From the NCBI RefSeq assembly GCF_007995015.1, contig NZ_VORB01000001.1, positions 460,678 through 524,677 of the forward strand: DNA of 64,000 nucleotides, written 5' to 3'. Made by a program: the position numbers and the translations under genes. The notes beneath the pieces were generated by a model that was not told the origin of the DNA, ran no database searches, and was given only the letters and a program-made list of their open reading frames with translations. Source of the DNA: Luteibaculum oceani (GTDB lineage Bacteria; Bacteroidota; Bacteroidia; Flavobacteriales_D; Luteibaculaceae). This document shows positions 19,356-29,934 of the stretch, piece after piece. Numbering within the stretch: the stretch's first letter is position 1; every line of letters starts with the position of its first letter.

Positions 19356-19859
19356 ATGAATAAGGTCCTATTAAAACAGTGGATACAAGATCACCAATTA
19401 GATTTGAAGCCTCCAGTAGGTAATAAGGTGATTGTGGATAACGAGGATATGCTGGTTATGGCCGTAGGTGGCCCGAATGCAAGACTTGATTATCACTACA
19501 ACGAGACCCCAGAGTTTTTCTATCAAATTAAAGGCGACCTGCATCTTCATTTGCAGGTGAATGGAGTGCATAAAGAGGTAATTCTCGGAGATGAAGAATT
19601 ATTTCTCCTGGATGCAAGAGTTCCTCACTTACCTCAAAGATCTGCCGGCTCTATTGGATTGGTAATAGAGTTAAAAAGAAATGAAAATCAAAAGGATGGC
19701 CTTTTATGGTTCTGTCCGAAATGCAATTCCAAGGTTTACGAAGAATATTTTGGTTTAAAGGATATAGAAAAGGACTTTCATGCCGTTTTTAACAAGTTCT
19801 ATAATAGCGAAGCGTTAAGAACTTGTAAGAATTGTGGTGCAGTTCATCCAAAGCCTTAA
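19356..19859 (+). CDS. nbaC: 3-hydroxyanthranilate 3,4-dioxygenase
   Basis: This is a cytoplasmic cupin dioxygenase that opens 3-hydroxyanthranilate to aminocarboxymuconate semialdehyde, feeding quinolinate/NAD synthesis or kynurenine catabolism. The 167-residue chain has all key residues at the positions known for the bacterial enzyme. The active-site iron ligands are His47, Glu53 (NETPEFF) and His91 (VPHLPQR), with substrate contacts Arg43, Arg95 and Glu105. The C-terminal rubredoxin-like metal site is made of CPKC and CKNC. It begins just after a terminator and is followed 42 bases later by a PurF-like gene with its own promoter-like box. Other kynurenine-pathway genes are not in the window. 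Confidence 0.96.
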   Translation: MNKVLLKQWIQDHQLDLKPPVGNKVIVDNEDMLVMAVGGPNARLDYHYNETPEFFYQIKGDLHLHLQVNGVHKEVILGDEELFLLDARVPHLPQRSAGSIGLVIELKRNENQKDGLLWFCPKCNSKVYEEYFGLKDIEKDFHAVFNKFYNSEALRTCKNCGAVHPKP

Positions 19860-19878
19860 GTAGTTATTTTGGAATAGC

Positions 19879-19886
19879 TATTTTTG
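19879..19886 (+). promoter_or_regulatory. Bacteroidota -7 box (TATTTTTG) for the amidophosphoribosyltransferase gene
   Basis: Exact match to TAnnTTTG, 15 bases before the ATG at 19902; the -33 position is weak (no TTG). It also argues against the upstream TTG at 19884 as the start codon. Confidence 0.5.
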
Positions 19887-19901
19887 CAGCAAATTTCCAT
19901 T

Positions 19902-21803
19902 ATGTCCGACGCGTTAAAGCACGAATGTGGTATCGCTCTTTTAAAGCTTAAAAAGCCACTCCAATTTTATTACGAAAAGTATGGTACCTCTTTCTATGGT
20001 CTCAATAAAATGTACCTGCTTATGGAGAAGCAGCACAACCGCGGACAAGATGGAGCTGGATTGGCGAACATCAAGTTTGATATTAAACCAGGACACCGAT
20101 ACATCAGTAGAAAGCGATCTAATCTTGCTCAGCCCATCAAGGATATATTCTCTTCTATTCAAGAGGAGTTTGCAGAGTTAGAGCGCACCGATCCAGATAA
20201 ATTAAAGAATCCAAATTGGTTAAAGGAACACTTACCCTTTACTGGTGAGCTTTTCCTAGGTCACCTTCGCTATGGAACTTTCGGAAGAAATTCCATAGAA
20301 TCTTGTCACCCCTTTTTAAGACAGAACAATTGGATGACTCGCAATTTGGTCTTGGCAGGAAACTTCAACCTAACCAACGTAGACGAGTTATTCGGAAAGT
20401 TATTGGAACTAGGTCAGCATCCAAAGGAGTATGCCGATACGGTAACAGTACTTGAGAAAATTGGGCACTTCCTAGACACCGAGAACGATAAACTTTTCGC
20501 TCAGTTTAAGGAAAAAGGACACTCTAATCAGGAAATTAGCCGTCTAATCGCCAACGAATTGGATGTAAAACGTATTCTTCACAAAGCTTCCGAGGATTTT
20601 GATGGTGGTTATGTAATGGCGGGATTATTAGGGCATGGAGATGCTTTTGTATTAAGAGACCCAAACGGAATTAGACCTTGCCATTATTACGAGGACGATG
20701 AAATCGCTGTGGTTACTTCGGAGAGACCCGTTATCCAAACTGCCTTTAACGTTAAGTACGAAGACATCAAGGAGCTGGAGCCAGGATGTGCCATTATCCT
20801 CAAAAAGAAAGGTGACCTACAAGTTGAGCGAATCAATCCAGCTGGGGAAAAGAAATCCTGCTCATTCGAAAGAATTTATTTTTCAAGAGGTTCTGATAAA
20901 GAGATTTATGGCGAAAGAAAAAAGTTAGGAGAACTTCTAGCCGACCGTATTTTAAAAAGTGTAGATTTTGATGTAGACCACTCTGTATTTTCCTTTATTC
21001 CAAACACAGCGGAGATCGCCTTTTATGGAATGATAAAAGGTTTGGAAAACAAGGTTGTGGCAAATAATATCGAAAGATTATTAAAAAGTGGTTCGGATTT
21101 AAACAAAGATTTACTATTGAAGGAGCTTGCTCCCAAGGTAAGAATCGAAAAGGTAGCCATCAAAGACGCTAAGCTTAGAACCTTTATTTCATCGGACGAA
21201 GGAAGAAAAGACCTAGTATCTCACGTATACGATATTACCTACAATTCCATACAGCCAGGTAAGGATAATTTGGTGGTAATAGATGACTCTATTGTAAGAG
21301 GTACCACTTTAAAGGAATCCATTCTTAGAATACTCGATCGACTTGAACCAAAGAAGATCGTAGTGGTTTCTAGCGCGCCAATGATCTGTTACCCAGATTG
21401 TTACGGGATTGACATGGCGCGATTAGGTGATTTTGTTGCCTTCCAGGCAGCCGTAGAACTTCTAAAGGATAAGGGTCAGCATCACATTTTAGAGGAGACC
21501 TATAAACAGTGTTTAGAGGAGGTTCAATTACCGAAAGAGAAAGTTGTAAACCGCGTAAAACAAATTTATGCGCCTCATACTCAGGCTGAAATGGAAGCCA
21601 AGATCTCTGAAATATTAAAACCTATTGGACAAAAATCGGAGGTAGAAATTATCTTCCAAAGTGTCGAAAAACTACACGAGGCTTGTCCAAATAGTAAAGG
21701 AGACTGGTATTTTACTGGAGATTATCCAACTCCTGGAGGTAATAAAGTGGTAAACAGAGCCTTTATAAATTATTTTGAAGGAAATAACCAAAGAGCATAC
21801 TAA
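19902..21803 (+). CDS. purF: Amidophosphoribosyltransferase (long Bacteroidota form)
   Basis: This protein makes phosphoribosylamine from PRPP and glutamine, the first step of purine synthesis. The start is ATG at 19902 (MSDALKHE). Cys9 in HECGIALL would become the N-terminal nucleophile after removal of an eight-residue propeptide, as in Ntn-type amidotransferases. GQDGAG and HLRYGT belong to the glutaminase domain and VVIDDSIVRGTT is the PRPP-binding signature of the phosphoribosyltransferase domain (around residue 460). At 633 residues it is about 130 longer than the Escherichia coli enzyme, mainly through an insert between the two domains and a longer C-terminus. It could be a paralogue of a standard PurF elsewhere in the genome. 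Confidence 0.85.
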   Translation: MSDALKHECGIALLKLKKPLQFYYEKYGTSFYGLNKMYLLMEKQHNRGQDGAGLANIKFDIKPGHRYISRKRSNLAQPIKDIFSSIQEEFAELERTDPDKLKNPNWLKEHLPFTGELFLGHLRYGTFGRNSIESCHPFLRQNNWMTRNLVLAGNFNLTNVDELFGKLLELGQHPKEYADTVTVLEKIGHFLDTENDKLFAQFKEKGHSNQEISRLIANELDVKRILHKASEDFDGGYVMAGLLGHGDAFVLRDPNGIRPCHYYEDDEIAVVTSERPVIQTAFNVKYEDIKELEPGCAIILKKKGDLQVERINPAGEKKSCSFERIYFSRGSDKEIYGERKKLGELLADRILKSVDFDVDHSVFSFIPNTAEIAFYGMIKGLENKVVANNIERLLKSGSDLNKDLLLKELAPKVRIEKVAIKDAKLRTFISSDEGRKDLVSHVYDITYNSIQPGKDNLVVIDDSIVRGTTLKESILRILDRLEPKKIVVVSSAPMICYPDCYGIDMARLGDFVAFQAAVELLKDKGQHHILEETYKQCLEEVQLPKEKVVNRVKQIYAPHTQAEMEAKISEILKPIGQKSEVEIIFQSVEKLHEACPNSKGDWYFTGDYPTPGGNKVVNRAFINYFEGNNQRAY

Positions 21804-21918
21804 GTATCAGCTTTTCGATATATACCCAATATTTTTTGTGGAAAACTTTATCCCCGTAGATTATGGGGAGAAATTTTAGTATTATTGTCACCGTTTCAAA
21901 GTGGGCAAAAGGCTAGCT

Positions 21919-24900
21919 ATGAGTAAAATATTCAACCTTATCACGGTCTGCGTGGCGTTTTTGGCATGGCAGATACAATCTTATGGACAAGCTCAACCAA
22001 CAGGGGTTGGAGTGGGTACAGTGTTTCCAGTAGACTACGAGAATGTTCCAAACATCTATACAGATGCGGAAGGACCCAGTAATAACTACATCGACGGTGG
22101 AGATGAGAGTTTTGCTGAGTTCCAGCCTGTTGGTGTTGGTACTTTTGTTAGAGTTTCATTTACGGCTACTGATATAGAGCCAAATGATACCCTTTTCGTA
22201 TATGAGGACAACACTAGAGCTCCAGGGAATCAAACAGACACTCTTAACAACAACTTAAGAGGAGCTCCAATAACCTTTACCGGTTCTGCAGCTTCAAACG
22301 GAAGAATTTCTTTTGTTTGGTTTGAAAGTGGTGGTGTTGCTGCCGCTGGGTGGGAAGCCAATGTAGATCTAGTAAATAGTGCTGGGACGCTTATCCCAAG
22401 TAACTACAACTGGATTGGTTTTGCAGAAGGTAACGATGAGGATTTCGTGTTCTCTCCAGGTATGTCAAACCAAGCTTACGTTTTCTGTGGATTCGACGCG
22501 TCGGTAAGATGGGTGATGGATGACGACTTCTCTGCTAACGGGCAGACTTTTGAGTTTAAAGACCTTGGATCCTACAAGCAACGCCTCGATTCTGTGGTGG
22601 TTGACTGGGGTGATGGTTCTCCGCTTGATACATTTAATGTTGATGAAGTGGCTAACCGTTTACAGTACGATAATACTGGACAGTCTGAATTCAATACGCC
22701 TACTCATACTTATGCTGCCGTTGGAAGATATACTGTTAGATTAACGGGTATTGATGAGATAGGTGTTGCATCTCAAACGCAAACCATTGATATCATCGTT
22801 GAAGGAGATGAGCCTACCAATAAAGATGTAACTGAAGCGGATGTTTGTATAGGTGATCCAGCTACTCTTGTTTCTGATGTAGAGTGGATCGTATCCGATT
22901 ACAACGCTAGAATTCTTACTCAGAGATGGGAAGGACCAAGTCCTAGCAACCCAACCGGGCCAGACGTGGTACTTAAAAATGGTTCACCTGGAGATAATTT
23001 CCTTAACATAAATCCGAGCGCATATCCGGCGCCAGCGGATGGTGGTCCAGCTTTCTTCGATTATACGTTCACACACTACGTTACTTTTGATAACGGATGT
23101 GGTGAAGTTGCTACGCCTGTGAGATATAGAGTGTATAAATTGCCTAACGCGGGTGATGCTAATCCTAACGCAGATAATGAAGTTTGTGAGGATTTAGCTG
23201 ATTTCGATTTAAATACTTTATTAGATCCAGCTTCTAATCCAGATCCAGATGGGGTTTGGACGGATAACGGTGGAAATGTAGTTCCTAATGGAATTGTTTC
23301 TCCAATGCCAGCTCCTGGTTCTTATACTTATAAATACACGGTTTCTAATCCTGAGTGTCCTTCAGATCAAGATCAAGTTACACTTACCGTATTAAGAAAG
23401 CCTTATGCTGGTAAAAATGATGGTACAAGTATTTCCAATCCATTAAAACTTTGTGTTGATCAGCAAAACGTAGACTTATTTGCTTTATTAGATGGTGATC
23501 CATCTAGACCAACTCCAGATATTAATGGACAATGGCTTCTAGTTGAGTCTGGAACGGAAACAGCACTTAATAGCCCTCAAATCAATAGCTCTAGATTTTT
23601 AGATGCCTCTCAATTTAATGTTAACCCACCTCAAGCTTCTAAGCTTTTCCAACTTTGTTACGAAGTAAAGGATGAAACAGGAGAGTGTTCTCCAACTAGA
23701 GAGTGCGTTTACGTTAGAATTTACCCAGAGCCATACGTAGTTCCAACTACTGTTGATACTCAGGTTTGTGAGAACGATCCAATTATCGCAATGGATAACT
23801 TGGTAGATGATGCATTCCGTACTTCTGGAAACTGGGAGAATTACCAGTGGCCAGCAGGAGCTTCTAGAGTACAAAACCAAGCATTCTTCGAGCCTAACAA
23901 AGAAACGGTTGCGGGAACATACAAATTCCGTAAGTACTACAGAAACCCAGATAACCAAGGGAACGATATCTGTAGAATTGATTCTATTATCGTTACCGTT
24001 GAGTTTTTCTTAAAGCCTGAGGCAGGTCCAGATGCGAACTATAGTATTTGTCCTTCTGCACCAATTAATCTATACGATACTTTATTATCTGCTGCGGATA
24101 CAGATGGAGATTTCTTCGGTCCACTAGAGACTGTGGGAGATGTCCCGACTGCTAATCCAACTGCTTTCCAGTTTGATACTGATGGTGGAACGTTTACTTT
24201 CAACTATAGAGTAGAAGGTGACGGGCCTTGCCCTGATGATGCGGCGGTATTGACATTTAACGTTAGTCCGTTCAAGGACCCAGGAATGTCTAACAGCATT
24301 TTGGCTTGTACAGCTGATGGACCAAGAACATTGATTAACGAATTAAACGGAACTCCAGACAATGGAGGAACATGGTCACCAACCGTATTCCTTTCTGGAA
24401 CTTCTGAAAATGCTAAGTTCAACGCTTCAGCAGCAGGTGCGGGTACATTTACTTATACCTATACTTTCCCTAAAGATGGAGAGTGTCCAGCAGTTTCTTC
24501 ACAATTACAAATTGAGGTTTACAACGAACCTAAGTCGGGTGCAGATTTTGCCGAGACTATTTGTAACGTAGACATGAACAAAAAGCAGTACTTCTACAGC
24601 CTTTCTGATCAAATTTCAGGAAATGCGAATGGTGCTGTTCATGGTGTAGCTCCAGCTACAGATGTAATGGAGGAATTCGGAGCACTAGAGTCGGTAGCTA
24701 ACGCAGTTACAAACTCTAACACTGGATTGGTTAACGTTAAAAATCTTGGTGGAGGAACATATAACTTCTTCTACAGAACTTTCAATGCAGGTTGTGAGGC
24801 AGATACAGCGTTCTTTAAAATAACTGTAAACCAAGTTGGTTTCGCAGGTAAGGATAGCCTATTTGTAAGATGTTCAACTGAGCCTGTTGTTAACATGAAA

Positions 24901-27900
24901 GATTACCTAGGGCCAGGAGCAAACACTACTGGAATCTGGGAAGATACTGATGGTGCAGGTGGTTTAGTTGGTGCAACTTATAACGCTACTTTCGATCCTG
25001 CTAATGTTGAATTACAATCACCAGATACTGGATTCAGACATATTTATATTGTTGAGGTTCCAGAATGTCCAGATGATTCTGCAAACGTTGTTGCCTATGT
25101 TTCTAAGAAGTTAGAATCTGGGACACCAAAAGGTGGTGATGATTCATTACTATATGCTTGTGAGGATGAAAATGCAGTAAACCTATTAAATGGTTTTGTG
25201 CCTAACTCTTTCGATGAGCCTCTAGGAAATCCAGGTCGTCCTCTATATGGAAGATGGAAATTGGTTAAGCCTAATGCAGGTTACCTAGTTCCTCAACAAG
25301 TTTTAGATGAAGTAAATAAAAGAGACAGATCTCGTTTCTTTACCGGTGCGGATTCTTCAGAGTTTGATGTAGAAGAGTTTGTAAAATACTGGGAAGGAAC
25401 GGAAACTATTAACGGAAGCCGTCAGTATTCTGGTGGTGTTAACAACTTGTCTTTCTGGCAATGGTTGAAAACAGACCGTTTACTATACTTCGAATATACT
25501 GTAAGAGATACTTCTGCAGGAAAACTAACTATCCCAACATATTATGAAGGAACTTCTACTGCTGTTCCTCGTGAAATTGGTTGTGGCAAGAGTTCGTCTG
25601 TTGTAATCGCTGCAGTGATGCCAGATTATGATAAGCGATTTACTTTAGAGGTAGATCCAGCAGGTCCTGGTGATATCACTGTATGTAACTCTATTACGGA
25701 CTTAGATCTTAAGCAGTACTTCTCTGAATTGAGAAGAGATCCTGCTAAACTGGATATCAGAGATATATTCAACCCTAAGTTCGATACTATTGCTTTCGAC
25801 GGAATCCCTGGTACTCCAGACCCAGTTACAGATGGTACTATCTATAACCAGAGTCCATCTCAGCCATACTTCTTGGATATTTCGAGATTGGCTCCAACTA
25901 TGCCAAAACCTCCAGTTCCTAACAATAAAAACCCATACAACGTAAGATTAAAACTTACGAGCGGTAAAGATAAGAACAACAAGTGTGGTGAGGCTAGAAC
26001 TCAAGTTGGATTGAGAATTAACGTAGAGAAGATTCCTCAACCAGGTGGAGGTCCTGGACCAGGTCAAGATCCATTAACTGAGTACAGTATTTGTGAAGGT
26101 TCACCAACCTTTAACATGCACACTCAAATTAGTGGAACTAAAGATCCATTCGATCCAAACCGTCACTTCTTTACTGCGGTAACATCTAATGCAAATGGTA
26201 GAATATTAGGTCAGAACTTCAGAATGACTGGAGCGAACCCTAACCTATACATAGTTCGCTATAACATACCTACAGTAGCTTGTGTTAACCCAGTGGTAAG
26301 TAGTGTAAATGATCCAGGAAATAACAATAATCCGAAGAACTTCTCTTCACTATTAGAGATTACTGTTACTTCTGGTCCAGATTTAGACGGATTTGATCAG
26401 CAGGTAAATGAGTTTGACGTTTGTTCCGATCCTGTAACTAACCTAGGAGATTTATTCCCACTAGGAAATAACATCGATCAAAGTGGAACCTTCACTATCC
26501 TAACAAATGGTTGTGGAGCTATCGATAACGCAAACAACTGGAACAACGCAGTTTATAACAGAGGTACTACTAATTGTTCTTCAGTACTTATAGAGTATGA
26601 GGTAAACAAAGGAGACTGTCCTCCTGCTACCCTTCAGATTCGTCTGAACATTACTCCAAAACCTTATCCTGGAGCTAATGCCAAAGACACTATCTGTTTA
26701 AATAACGGATTATACGATCTATACGGATTATTAGCTAAGAATCAGATTCCTGGAAAAACCATTGATAGAAATGGAGTATTCAAAGGAAGAAAGGCTTCTA
26801 CTAATGCTGGATTAAATTTCGGAGGATTCTTCGATCCTAATACTGCAGGTGTAGGACTACACACAATAGTTTACACCGTAGGTGATGGACAAATTTGTGA
26901 ACTAGATTCTGCTGTACTTAATATTAAGGTGAACAAGATAGAAAGAGCAGGTACCGATGGAAGCATTAACGCTTGTGCTGGTGCGCCAAAGCTTGATCTG
27001 TTTGACGGAATTAAAGGAAACTACAGCCCAATTGGTTATTTCATTCCATGTAATCCAGACTTGGAGCAGTACATGGAAGGAAATAAAGATCAGATATTTA
27101 ACCACGAGCGCTATAGAACGCTTGAGCCAGACCCACAATCACAAGTTTGTTTCAAGTATGTAATTGATGCACGTTGTTATAACGACACCGCTACGGTAAC
27201 AGTTAACCTGTCTCCTGGTCCAATTTCAGGTGGAGATACTACAGTATTCATTTGTGAGAAGTTATTCGAGTACAACTTATTCGATGCACTTGGAAATGAA
27301 AATGTAGATTGGCTTCCAGAAGGAACTTGGAGAGGTGTATCTGGAACTCCAGCACCGTCTTATGATGGGAACAATAGCGCTTTAATTTCACCTAAGGACT
27401 TGAACAGAGGTACTTACAAGTATGACTATACTGTAGAGGCTGAATGTGCTGATACCGTGTTAACTAGTACTTCTAGAGTTACTGTGAAAATCGGTGACAA
27501 CACTGCGGCTGGTAGAGATACTACTATAGCAGTATGTTACAATGGAATTATCAACCTAGATGTGTTCTTCGGAACTAACGGCGCAGGAGTTTGGATTGAT
27601 ACCAATGGTATTGGAGGTCTTGTAGACGGAAACATGTTCGACCTTGGTCAAACTAACGATGGTGGAATTGGATCTACTTATGAGTATGCATATAGAGTTC
27701 CAGCTCTTTACGAGAACTGTGGACCAACTGTAGCCTTCTTCACTGTAGATGTAAGAAGACAACCAAATGCAGGTAGAGATACCACGGTATTCTACTGTAA
27801 CGTTGCTGGTCAAGAATTCCCAGCATTGGATTTATTCCCTCAGCGTAGTGCTAACCAAAAGCTTTTCCCAAGCCCAGGAATTAGTGCAGCTGGAGCCTTA

Positions 27901-29913
27901 AGTGGAGGAGTATTCTTCCCAGATCGTTTATCTGCAGGTAATTACAGCATCAGATTAATCATTACCGATTCTGAGTGTGGAAAGGATACAGCGATAGCTA
28001 ACATTTACATTCAAGATAAAGATGATGCCAACTCTATTCTATGTGGAGACTTAGATGGAGATGGTGTTAGAAACAATCAGGATCTTGATGTGGATGGCGA
28101 TGGTATTAGCAACCTAGTTGAATCAAGAATAGCTGGTGGAAATAGAAATCCATTCGGAAACCATGATAACGATGCCTTGTTGAACTTCCAGGATGCTGAT
28201 TATGCTGCACTAGTTGGATCTACAATTAAAAATGGTGTTGTTGCAGCCTTCGATTTCGATGGAGATGGATTGATCAACGCATTGGATTTAGATTCTGATA
28301 ACGACTTAATTCCAGATATCGTTGAAGCATTTGGAGCAGACAACTATGCTGCTTTCGATGGTAACTCCGATGGTAAAACGGATGCTGTTAATGCTGCTGG
28401 TATTAACAATACAACCAAAGGATTAACCGATAACGGTTCAGCACCATTATCATTCCAAGGTCCTGGTATTGCACCATTCGATTACCTGAACAAAGATTCT
28501 GACGGTGATGGTATTGGAGATCAAATTGAAGCTAGACCAAACAATGACTTAGCTGGAACTACTTTTGTATTCGCAGTTGTGGATACCGATGTAGATGATA
28601 CTCCAGACTATCTTGATACAGATTCTGATAACGACGGAATTTCTGACTCAAGAGAAAACCAAGGTGGAAGCTTATTGGTAGTAATTAATACCAATGCTAA
28701 CCCAGGTCCTGGAATTGTAGTAACTGACAATGTTCCAAACTTTAGAGATACAGACTCTGACGGTGATGGAATAGAGGATAGAAGAGAGGCGTATAAGAAC
28801 CAATTCGGAGTGCCTAACGATTTCGATGGAGACGGTATTCCTAACTTCCTTGACGTTGACTCTGATAATGATGGTATAGCCGACTTTATCGAAAAAGGAC
28901 CGATTGAAATTCCAAGAAATACAGATAAAGATCAAAGATCTTCGTTCTCTGTATCTGATACACTTCCTGACTTCATCGATTTTGATGCGGATGGAGATGG
29001 AATTGCAGATGCAATTGAAAGAGGAAACATTACTCTTGGACAACAGCCGGTTAATACCGATGGTGATACGAGAGCGGATTATAGAGATCTAGATGCTGAT
29101 GGAGATAAAATTCCAGATGCACTTGAATTAGCTGCTAATGGTGATCTTCTAGATACAGATATGGATGGAATTTTCAACTTCCAGGATGTCGATTCAGATA
29201 ATGATAGATACCTTGATATCTTCGAGGCAGTTGGTTCTGTAACAAGTCCAGATACCATTACAACTAACTTATTTGTTGACTTCGATCTTGATGGTATTCC
29301 AGACTTCCTAGATTTCGATTCAGATGATGACGGAATTGAAGATAAGTATGAGGTATTAGATAACCTTCAGTCTATCGTAAATAGGCCTTTCGATGCAGAC
29401 GGAGATGGTACACCTGACTTCCATGATGCAGACTCAGATGATGATGGATTATTGGATGAGCAAGAAAGAGGTGAAGGAGATGAAGGTACTGATTCTGCAC
29501 CTAGAGATTCAGACGGAAATGGAATTTATGACTTCAGATCTATAGATGCTGATGGAGATGGAATTCTAGATCGTCTTGAAGGAGATGGTGACTGCGATGG
29601 TGACGGAATTCCTAACTACAGAGATGCGGGTGACAATTGTAAGATTGAAACTTATATCCCTGAAGGATTCTCGCCAAACGGAGATAGAATTAACGACTTC
29701 TTTGTAATTCCAGATAGTGAATTCTTCCCAGGAAATACTTTAAGAGTGTACAACAGATGGGGTGCTCTAGTATTCGAAATGGAGAATTACGATAATACTT
29801 GGGATGGTACTAAAGATGGAGATGTATTGCCTGATGGAACTTACTTCTATACCTTCGATTTAGGAATAGGTCAGGAAGCATTAACAGGATACGTATTCAT
29901 CAGCAGAAATTAA
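21919..29913 (+). CDS. Giant surface protein with PKD domain, TSP3-like calcium repeats and T9SS type B sorting domain
   Basis: This is the largest gene of the window, 2664 residues from ATG at 21919; a GTG 18 bases upstream would only extend the signal peptide. The signal peptide ends near IQSYGQ. A PKD domain (VDWGDGSP to THTYAAVGRYTVRLTG) lies at about residues 214-295. It is followed by a long row of roughly 80-100-residue Ig-like modules starting with C-(E/D)-...-D-L-(F/L) and ending in G-T-Y-x-Y-x-Y-T-V. Residues about 2034-2574 contain around twenty D-x-D-x-D-G thrombospondin type 3-like calcium motifs. The last ~88 residues (PEGFSPNGDRINDFFVI, YNRWGALVFE, LPDGTYFYTFD) form the gliding-motility-associated type B sorting domain. 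It is followed by PorP/SprF, its probable dedicated secretion or attachment partner. An adhesin or matrix role is inferred. Confidence 0.88.
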   Translation: MSKIFNLITVCVAFLAWQIQSYGQAQPTGVGVGTVFPVDYENVPNIYTDAEGPSNNYIDGGDESFAEFQPVGVGTFVRVSFTATDIEPNDTLFVYEDNTRAPGNQTDTLNNNLRGAPITFTGSAASNGRISFVWFESGGVAAAGWEANVDLVNSAGTLIPSNYNWIGFAEGNDEDFVFSPGMSNQAYVFCGFDASVRWVMDDDFSANGQTFEFKDLGSYKQRLDSVVVDWGDGSPLDTFNVDEVANRLQYDNTGQSEFNTPTHTYAAVGRYTVRLTGIDEIGVASQTQTIDIIVEGDEPTNKDVTEADVCIGDPATLVSDVEWIVSDYNARILTQRWEGPSPSNPTGPDVVLKNGSPGDNFLNINPSAYPAPADGGPAFFDYTFTHYVTFDNGCGEVATPVRYRVYKLPNAGDANPNADNEVCEDLADFDLNTLLDPASNPDPDGVWTDNGGNVVPNGIVSPMPAPGSYTYKYTVSNPECPSDQDQVTLTVLRKPYAGKNDGTSISNPLKLCVDQQNVDLFALLDGDPSRPTPDINGQWLLVESGTETALNSPQINSSRFLDASQFNVNPPQASKLFQLCYEVKDETGECSPTRECVYVRIYPEPYVVPTTVDTQVCENDPIIAMDNLVDDAFRTSGNWENYQWPAGASRVQNQAFFEPNKETVAGTYKFRKYYRNPDNQGNDICRIDSIIVTVEFFLKPEAGPDANYSICPSAPINLYDTLLSAADTDGDFFGPLETVGDVPTANPTAFQFDTDGGTFTFNYRVEGDGPCPDDAAVLTFNVSPFKDPGMSNSILACTADGPRTLINELNGTPDNGGTWSPTVFLSGTSENAKFNASAAGAGTFTYTYTFPKDGECPAVSSQLQIEVYNEPKSGADFAETICNVDMNKKQYFYSLSDQISGNANGAVHGVAPATDVMEEFGALESVANAVTNSNTGLVNVKNLGGGTYNFFYRTFNAGCEADTAFFKITVNQVGFAGKDSLFVRCSTEPVVNMKDYLGPGANTTGIWEDTDGAGGLVGATYNATFDPANVELQSPDTGFRHIYIVEVPECPDDSANVVAYVSKKLESGTPKGGDDSLLYACEDENAVNLLNGFVPNSFDEPLGNPGRPLYGRWKLVKPNAGYLVPQQVLDEVNKRDRSRFFTGADSSEFDVEEFVKYWEGTETINGSRQYSGGVNNLSFWQWLKTDRLLYFEYTVRDTSAGKLTIPTYYEGTSTAVPREIGCGKSSSVVIAAVMPDYDKRFTLEVDPAGPGDITVCNSITDLDLKQYFSELRRDPAKLDIRDIFNPKFDTIAFDGIPGTPDPVTDGTIYNQSPSQPYFLDISRLAPTMPKPPVPNNKNPYNVRLKLTSGKDKNNKCGEARTQVGLRINVEKIPQPGGGPGPGQDPLTEYSICEGSPTFNMHTQISGTKDPFDPNRHFFTAVTSNANGRILGQNFRMTGANPNLYIVRYNIPTVACVNPVVSSVNDPGNNNNPKNFSSLLEITVTSGPDLDGFDQQVNEFDVCSDPVTNLGDLFPLGNNIDQSGTFTILTNGCGAIDNANNWNNAVYNRGTTNCSSVLIEYEVNKGDCPPATLQIRLNITPKPYPGANAKDTICLNNGLYDLYGLLAKNQIPGKTIDRNGVFKGRKASTNAGLNFGGFFDPNTAGVGLHTIVYTVGDGQICELDSAVLNIKVNKIERAGTDGSINACAGAPKLDLFDGIKGNYSPIGYFIPCNPDLEQYMEGNKDQIFNHERYRTLEPDPQSQVCFKYVIDARCYNDTATVTVNLSPGPISGGDTTVFICEKLFEYNLFDALGNENVDWLPEGTWRGVSGTPAPSYDGNNSALISPKDLNRGTYKYDYTVEAECADTVLTSTSRVTVKIGDNTAAGRDTTIAVCYNGIINLDVFFGTNGAGVWIDTNGIGGLVDGNMFDLGQTNDGGIGSTYEYAYRVPALYENCGPTVAFFTVDVRRQPNAGRDTTVFYCNVAGQEFPALDLFPQRSANQKLFPSPGISAAGALSGGVFFPDRLSAGNYSIRLIITDSECGKDTAIANIYIQDKDDANSILCGDLDGDGVRNNQDLDVDGDGISNLVESRIAGGNRNPFGNHDNDALLNFQDADYAALVGSTIKNGVVAAFDFDGDGLINALDLDSDNDLIPDIVEAFGADNYAAFDGNSDGKTDAVNAAGINNTTKGLTDNGSAPLSFQGPGIAPFDYLNKDSDGDGIGDQIEARPNNDLAGTTFVFAVVDTDVDDTPDYLDTDSDNDGISDSRENQGGSLLVVINTNANPGPGIVVTDNVPNFRDTDSDGDGIEDRREAYKNQFGVPNDFDGDGIPNFLDVDSDNDGIADFIEKGPIEIPRNTDKDQRSSFSVSDTLPDFIDFDADGDGIADAIERGNITLGQQPVNTDGDTRADYRDLDADGDKIPDALELAANGDLLDTDMDGIFNFQDVDSDNDRYLDIFEAVGSVTSPDTITTNLFVDFDLDGIPDFLDFDSDDDGIEDKYEVLDNLQSIVNRPFDADGDGTPDFHDADSDDDGLLDEQERGEGDEGTDSAPRDSDGNGIYDFRSIDADGDGILDRLEGDGDCDGDGIPNYRDAGDNCKIETYIPEGFSPNGDRINDFFVIPDSEFFPGNTLRVYNRWGALVFEMENYDNTWDGTKDGDVLPDGTYFYTFDLGIGQEALTGYVFISRN

Positions 29914-29934
29914 GAATTAAGAAACTGAGGACTC

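Noticed and set aside
19884..19901. TTG start for the amidophosphoribosyltransferase
   Set aside because: It overlaps the -7 promoter box; the ATG at 19902 gives a propeptide before Cys9 of plausible length.
21851..21869. TCCCC...GGGGA hairpin after purF as a terminator
   Set aside because: Only five pairs with a nine-base loop and no T run directly after it.
22000..29900. Many ORFs of 60-120 codons on the opposite strand or other frames within the giant adhesin gene
   Set aside because: They follow the codon pattern of the main frame, have no family features and no start signals; they are shadows of repetitive coding sequence.
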